A stretch of DNA of 64,000 nt, from NCBI RefSeq assembly GCF_000429025.1, contig NZ_AUBB01000006.1, positions 1 through 64,000 of the forward strand, written 5' to 3'. The position numbers and the translations under genes are program-made. The DNA comes from Actinospineispora spinosispora DSM 44797 (GTDB lineage: Bacteria > Actinomycetota > Actinomycetes > Mycobacteriales > Pseudonocardiaceae). The notes below the pieces were generated by a model that was not told the origin of the DNA, ran no database searches, and saw only the letters and a list, made by a program, of their open reading frames with translations. Positions 60,499-64,000 of the stretch are shown piece after piece; the stretch's first letter is position 1, and every line of letters starts with the position of its first letter.

Positions 60499-60670
60499 CC
60501 TTCGCCGGAACTCCTTCGGAGACTCGCGGAGCCGACTTAGCTGTTGTCGACTTAGCTGTTGTCGACTTAGCTGTTGTTGGGTTTGTTGTTGTCGACTTAG
60601 CTGTGTTGGGTTTGTTGCTGGGTTGGGGCTGCCTTCGCCGGAACACCGTCTCCAGACTCGCGGAGCTGAC
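60499..60670. repeat. tandem 15-base repeats flanked by a 38-base direct repeat
   Basis: GACTTAGCTGTTGTC recurs in tandem at 60534, 60549 and 60564 and once more, partly, near 60592, the last two being linked to a TGGGTTTGTTG unit that is itself repeated. On each side lie imperfect copies of a 38-base unit starting CCTTCGCCGGAAC and ending AGACTCGCGGAGC (about 60499 and 60632). The 15-base period leaves frames open on both strands, but no convincing start or ribosome-binding site supports a gene. Confidence 0.75.
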
Positions 60671-60713
60671 TCGGGCAGCAGTGTGCGCAGTGGTCTCACC
60701 TGTTCTCCGGTGC

Positions 60714-61502
60714 TCAGCCGGTGTTGTGGCGGTGTGGGTGGGCTAGCTTCGCGGCGGCGGTGATCGGCACCGTGTCGACGCATCCGGGGCGGCCGATCAC
60801 GAGATGCCCCTCGGGCACCGGTGTCCAGCCGGACTCGTCGTCGAACGGCTCGGACCCGACCGTCACCGAGCCCGGCGCGGTGCGGGTCACCAGCGAATGA
60901 CGCCATGCCGTGGCGTAGATCGCGGTGCCGTCGGTGAGCAGCAAGTTCAGCTTCGAGCCCGGCGCCGCCTTCGCCACCGAGGCGACCACGCCCGCCACCG
61001 CCTCCTCGGGCTCCTCGCCCGACCGCAGCCGGTGCCGGACCATCGCCCACAGCAGCGCGGAGTCCGTCGGCGCATCGAGGGTCATCAGGTCGGTCACCGG
61101 GAGCTCCGCGGCCAGCGCGACGACCGACGACGGCCACCCGGTCACGACGCCGTTGTGGCTGAACAGCCAGCGGCCATCCGTGAACGGGGCGCTGGCCGTG
61201 TCCACGACCGGCATGCCCACCGTCGCCGAACGGATCGCGGCGAGCATCGCGCCGGTCTCGGTCGCGGCGGCGATGTCGGCGAAGGACTGGTCGCTCCACA
61301 GCGGGCGGTCGACCCGGTACCGGACGGGCGCGGCCGGCCCGGCGCCGGGATACCACCCCACGCCGAACCCGTCCGCGTTGATCGTGCCTCCGCCCCGCAT
61401 GTCCCGAGGGGCGTAGGACTGCCGGAGCAGCCCGTACTCCGGTGTCAGCATCAGGTCCGCGAGCGGGCGCGCGGGCCCCAGGTAAGCCAGGTGCCGGCAC
61501 AC
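60714..61502 (-). CDS. egtC: gamma-glutamyl hercynylcysteine sulfoxide hydrolase (class II amidotransferase fold)
   Basis: Removes the glutamyl group in ergothioneine synthesis. 262 residues with nucleophile Cys2 (MCRHLAYLGPA), RGGGTINADGFGVGWYPG, MLAAIRSATVG, WLFSHNGVV and LDAPTDSALLWA. GTG start at 61502, 3 bases after egtB. Confidence 0.93.
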   Translation of the reverse strand: MCRHLAYLGPARPLADLMLTPEYGLLRQSYAPRDMRGGGTINADGFGVGWYPGAGPAAPVRYRVDRPLWSDQSFADIAAATETGAMLAAIRSATVGMPVVDTASAPFTDGRWLFSHNGVVTGWPSSVVALAAELPVTDLMTLDAPTDSALLWAMVRHRLRSGEEPEEAVAGVVASVAKAAPGSKLNLLLTDGTAIYATAWRHSLVTRTAPGSVTVGSEPFDDESGWTPVPEGHLVIGRPGCVDTVPITAAAKLAHPHRHNTG

Positions 61503-61505
61503 CCG

Positions 61506-62876
61506 CTACCCCACCCGCCCGTTGTCGATCTCGCTCGGCGTGGCGTCCCTGGCGCAGCGGAACCCGGAGAAGATCTGCCGCCGGATGGGGTGGTCCCAGT
61601 TACGGAAGGTCGCCCGCACGGCCGAGGCGTCCGACCCGAACGAACCACCGCGCAGGACCCGGTAGTCGCCGCCGAAGAACACCTCCGAGTACTCCGGGTA
61701 CGGGAACATCTCGAACCCCGGGTACGGATGCCATCCCGAGGACGTCCATTCCCACACGTCACCGATCAGCTGGTGGACGCCCAGCGCCGATGCTCCCCCC
61801 GGGTACGCGCCGACCGGCGCCGGTCCGAGGTGCCGCTGCCCCAGGTTGGCGTGCCGCGGTGTGGGTTCCTCGTCACCCCACGGGTACCTGCGGGAACGCC
61901 CTGTCTCGTGGTCCCACCGGGCGGCCTTCTCCCACTCGGCCTCCGTCGGCAGCCGACGGCCGGCCCACGCCGCGAAGGCCCGCGCCTCGTGGAAGCAGAC
62001 GTGCACGACCGGCTCGTCCGACCGGACCGGCTCGAGCACACCGAACCTGCGCCGCCACCACTCACCGGTCGAGTCGCGCTGCCAGAACGCGGGGGCCTCC
62101 AGACCCACCTCACCCCGGTGCTGCCAGCCTTCCGTGCTCCACCAGCGCGGGTCCTCGTAGCCGCCCGCCGCGATGAACTCCGCGTACTGACCGTTCGTGA
62201 CCGGTGTGGCGTCGATCACGAACGCCGGCAGCTCGACCCGGTGGGCCGGCCGCTCGTTGTCCAGCGCCCACGGCTCGGTCGAGGTACCCATGCTGAACGC
62301 CCCAGCCGGGACGAAGACCTCGGCGGGGATGGGTCCACCGACTGGCTCCGGTACCGGTTCGCCATGCAGCACCGGTGCGCCGGACCGGAGCTGATGGGTC
62401 GCCAGCATCGTCTCGTCGTGCTGCTGCTCGTGCTGCACGATCATGCCGAAGGCGAAGGCGTGCTCCTCCAGCCGCCGACCCGCGAGCGGGCTGTGTTCCA
62501 GTGCGTCCAGCGCCCGGTTCCGGACGTCCGCGACATAGCTGCGCGTCTCCCCCGGGGTCAGCAGCGGAAGGTCGACGCGGCTGGCCCTCGAGTGCTGGAA
62601 CGCGTCGTAGAGCCCGTCGATCTCCGGGCGCAGCGGCTCCCGTCCGCCCACGTCACGGACCAGCCACAGCTCCTCCTGGCTGCCGATGTGCGCCAGGTCC
62701 CACACCAGCGGCGACATGAGCGGCGAGTGCTGACGGACCAGGTCCGTCTCGTCGACCGCCTCGGTCAGCGCGGTGCTGCGGGCCCGGCTGCGCCCCAGCT
62801 CACGCGCCACGTGACTACGGAGCTGCTCGGCCGTCAGCTCGTTCATCGGCGTACGGGTCTCCGGTTGCGCGGTCAT
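61506..62876 (-). CDS. egtB: sulfoxide synthase of ergothioneine synthesis
   Basis: Iron-dependent enzyme joining gamma-glutamylcysteine to hercynine. 456 residues: DinB-like N-terminal domain with the Fe-binding His (WDLAHIGSQEELWL and IVQHEQQHDETML), and C-terminal FGE-sulfatase domain (FVPAGAFSMGTS ... RLPTEAEWEKAARW, GDVWEWTSSGW, VLRGGSF). ATG overlaps the egtA stop by one base (TGATG). Confidence 0.94.
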   Translation of the reverse strand: MTAQPETRTPMNELTAEQLRSHVARELGRSRARSTALTEAVDETDLVRQHSPLMSPLVWDLAHIGSQEELWLVRDVGGREPLRPEIDGLYDAFQHSRASRVDLPLLTPGETRSYVADVRNRALDALEHSPLAGRRLEEHAFAFGMIVQHEQQHDETMLATHQLRSGAPVLHGEPVPEPVGGPIPAEVFVPAGAFSMGTSTEPWALDNERPAHRVELPAFVIDATPVTNGQYAEFIAAGGYEDPRWWSTEGWQHRGEVGLEAPAFWQRDSTGEWWRRRFGVLEPVRSDEPVVHVCFHEARAFAAWAGRRLPTEAEWEKAARWDHETGRSRRYPWGDEEPTPRHANLGQRHLGPAPVGAYPGGASALGVHQLIGDVWEWTSSGWHPYPGFEMFPYPEYSEVFFGGDYRVLRGGSFGSDASAVRATFRNWDHPIRRQIFSGFRCARDATPSEIDNGRVG

Positions 62877-64000
62877 CAGGCCCTCCTGTTCGACGTGGTG
62901 TCGGAATCGTTCGGTCGTGCACCGGCCAGCACCGAGTCGGCCGGACAGCGCGCGCGCAGGACGTGTCTTTCGATGAACCGTTCCACCCGCTCGCGGACCT
63001 CCCCCGGCCCGATCAGGCCCGGCAGCGCTTCGGCGGCCAGCGTGAAAACGGTGACCGCGGCCCTGGCCAGCTCCGGATCGGCCAGACCGTGCCGCGCCGC
63101 GTCGGTCCAGCGGCCCGCAACCGGCAGGCAGGCATCGGCCGCCGCCGATGTCGTCGCCGGGTTCGACATCAGCGCGGCGAGCACGGCGACCGGCACGATC
63201 CAGTCGTCACCGGCCTGGGCGTCGATGTAGCGCACCTCGACGTGGCCCTGTGCCCGCACCGGCGGGAACAGCGTGCTCAGATGTAGGTCCAGGTCGTCGG
63301 TCGTGGGTGGCTGGGGCAGTGCGCCGGCCAGCCAGCCGCCGAACGTGACGCCGGGCGGCGCCTCCCAGGACTGCTCGGAACGACGCAGGCAGATCAGCCC
63401 GGCGTCCATCGCGCGCCGCGCGTAGGCACCGACCGGGTCGTCCTCGACCGGATCGGGCGGCGCCGTCCTCGGTGGGTCCAGCGCCAGCCACACCGCCATG
63501 CGCGAGGACTTCCAGCCGGTCCGCCTGCCGTGCAGCTCCGGAGAGTTGGCGAACGCGGCGACCAACACCGGGCCCAACAGCTGCAGAGCCGACCACCGCA
63601 GTGACAGGTCGGACCGCTCCCCGAGGTCGAGGCTGGGCTGGACCGCCGCCGTGGAACACATCATGCTGCGGCCCTCGGTGCCCAACCGGTCGAACGCGGC
63701 TTCCATCGCGGCGTAGCGAGGAACGGTGAGCAGGCGGTGCGGTGTGGAGACCGGATCGGCCGCGAAGGGCCAGGGACTCAAATCCTGCGCGGCGAGCCGA
63801 CCGAGCAGGTACGACGCATCGGACCGGGCGGCGTCGACCAGGGCCTGAAGCGTGTCGAACGGACGAGTGGCGAGCTCCACCTGACCGCCGGGCTCGACCG
63901 TGACGGCGGACCCCAGGGGCAAGGCGGACGACGGCGAGGACGGATCAAGACTGGGCGGGGTGTGCGGACCGAGCGCGGCGACGAGCGAAGCCACATCTAA
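62876..64000 (-). CDS. egtA: glutamate-cysteine ligase of ergothioneine synthesis (partial, 5' end off window)
   Basis: Makes gamma-glutamylcysteine for EgtB. 374 residues are visible and the frame is open to the right edge; family members are about 420-430 residues, so 50-odd N-terminal residues are missing. Seen: VEPGGQVELATRPFDTLQALV (substrate/ATP loop), MMCSTAAVQPSLDLG, and GWKSSRMAVWLALDP (GshA-like). The apparent internal start MASLVAALG is only part of the fold. Confidence 0.92.
   Translation of the reverse strand, partial: LDVASLVAALGPHTPPSLDPSSPSSALPLGSAVTVEPGGQVELATRPFDTLQALVDAARSDASYLLGRLAAQDLSPWPFAADPVSTPHRLLTVPRYAAMEAAFDRLGTEGRSMMCSTAAVQPSLDLGERSDLSLRWSALQLLGPVLVAAFANSPELHGRRTGWKSSRMAVWLALDPPRTAPPDPVEDDPVGAYARRAMDAGLICLRRSEQSWEAPPGVTFGGWLAGALPQPPTTDDLDLHLSTLFPPVRAQGHVEVRYIDAQAGDDWIVPVAVLAALMSNPATTSAAADACLPVAGRWTDAARHGLADPELARAAVTVFTLAAEALPGLIGPGEVRERVERFIERHVLRARCPADSVLAGARPNDSDTTSNRRA

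Noticed and set aside
60440..60646. Minus-strand frame coding TTAKS repeats
   Set aside because: The 15-base tandem period keeps several frames open; there is no good ribosome-binding site and the frame overlaps a family A element.
62876..63994. Complete egtA starting at MASLVAALG
   Set aside because: The frame stays open to the window edge and family members are 50 or so residues longer at the N-terminus, so the gene is partial.

Overview
The window is about 70% G+C, uses GTG starts freely and carries genes typical of mycolate-related and other high-GC Actinomycetota: fabG/inhA, mceG, a RipA-type NlpC/P60 protein, ergothioneine genes, SAM-I and leader-peptide control of sulfur genes, and DasR-like operators. 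The most likely host is a member of the Pseudonocardiales or a near relative. That placement is inferred from gene content and order, not from a marker tree.

Layout. (1) 0-11 kb: two divergent membrane-fusion proteins, an orphan receiver next to a NarL-type two-component system with a very large multi-PAS/GAF kinase, a structured non-coding stretch (6.1-6.46 kb), an L,D-transpeptidase, a phosphodiester glycosidase, a cation/proton antiporter and a short cis-prenyltransferase. (2) 10.8-17.8 kb: a phosphonate locus. A HutC/DasR-type regulator and a PhnZ-like HD oxygenase are divergent from a FAD oxidoreductase, a phosphonatase-like HAD hydrolase and a binding protein/ATPase/two-permease importer; each promoter has its own TGGTCTAGACCA operator. 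(3) 17.8-30.4 kb: an organosulfur region. A low-GC D-cysteine desulfhydrase-like gene is followed by two importer operons and a divergent pair of flavin monooxygenases. Three short leader peptides sharing RRH(V/I)DL precede the operons, and a SAM-I riboswitch precedes one of the leaders. The N-acetyltransferase + polar amino-acid ABC importer + NtaA-type monooxygenase set resembles the Bacillus yxe/ytm systems that salvage S-substituted cysteines. (4) 30.4-42.9 kb: accessory housekeeping genes (MceG ATPase, exonuclease III, a HTD2-like dehydratase, a CrtU-like enzyme, secreted esterases, barstar, two acyl-CoA dehydrogenases, a DUF998 protein, mannitol dehydrogenase). (5) 43-59.3 kb: a block whose order mirrors M. 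tuberculosis Rv1488 back to Rv1475c (stomatin, NfeD, Rv1486c-like, hemH, inhA, fabG, VWA, DUF58, moxR, NlpC/P60, acn), interrupted by a small TetR/SRPBCC/SnoaL/TetR island. (6) 59.3-64 kb: egtD, then egtC-egtB-egtA, with a repeat-filled gap between egtD and egtC; egtA runs off the right edge.

The non-coding DNA is unusually rich in dispersed structured repeats. One family (three full copies at 38.1, 54.5 and 54.8 kb) keeps two nested stems whose sequences change between copies while pairing is kept. A second family has one copy near each end (6.4 and 60.4 kb) in opposite orientation. No tRNA, rRNA, CRISPR array, insertion sequence or phage gene was recognised.
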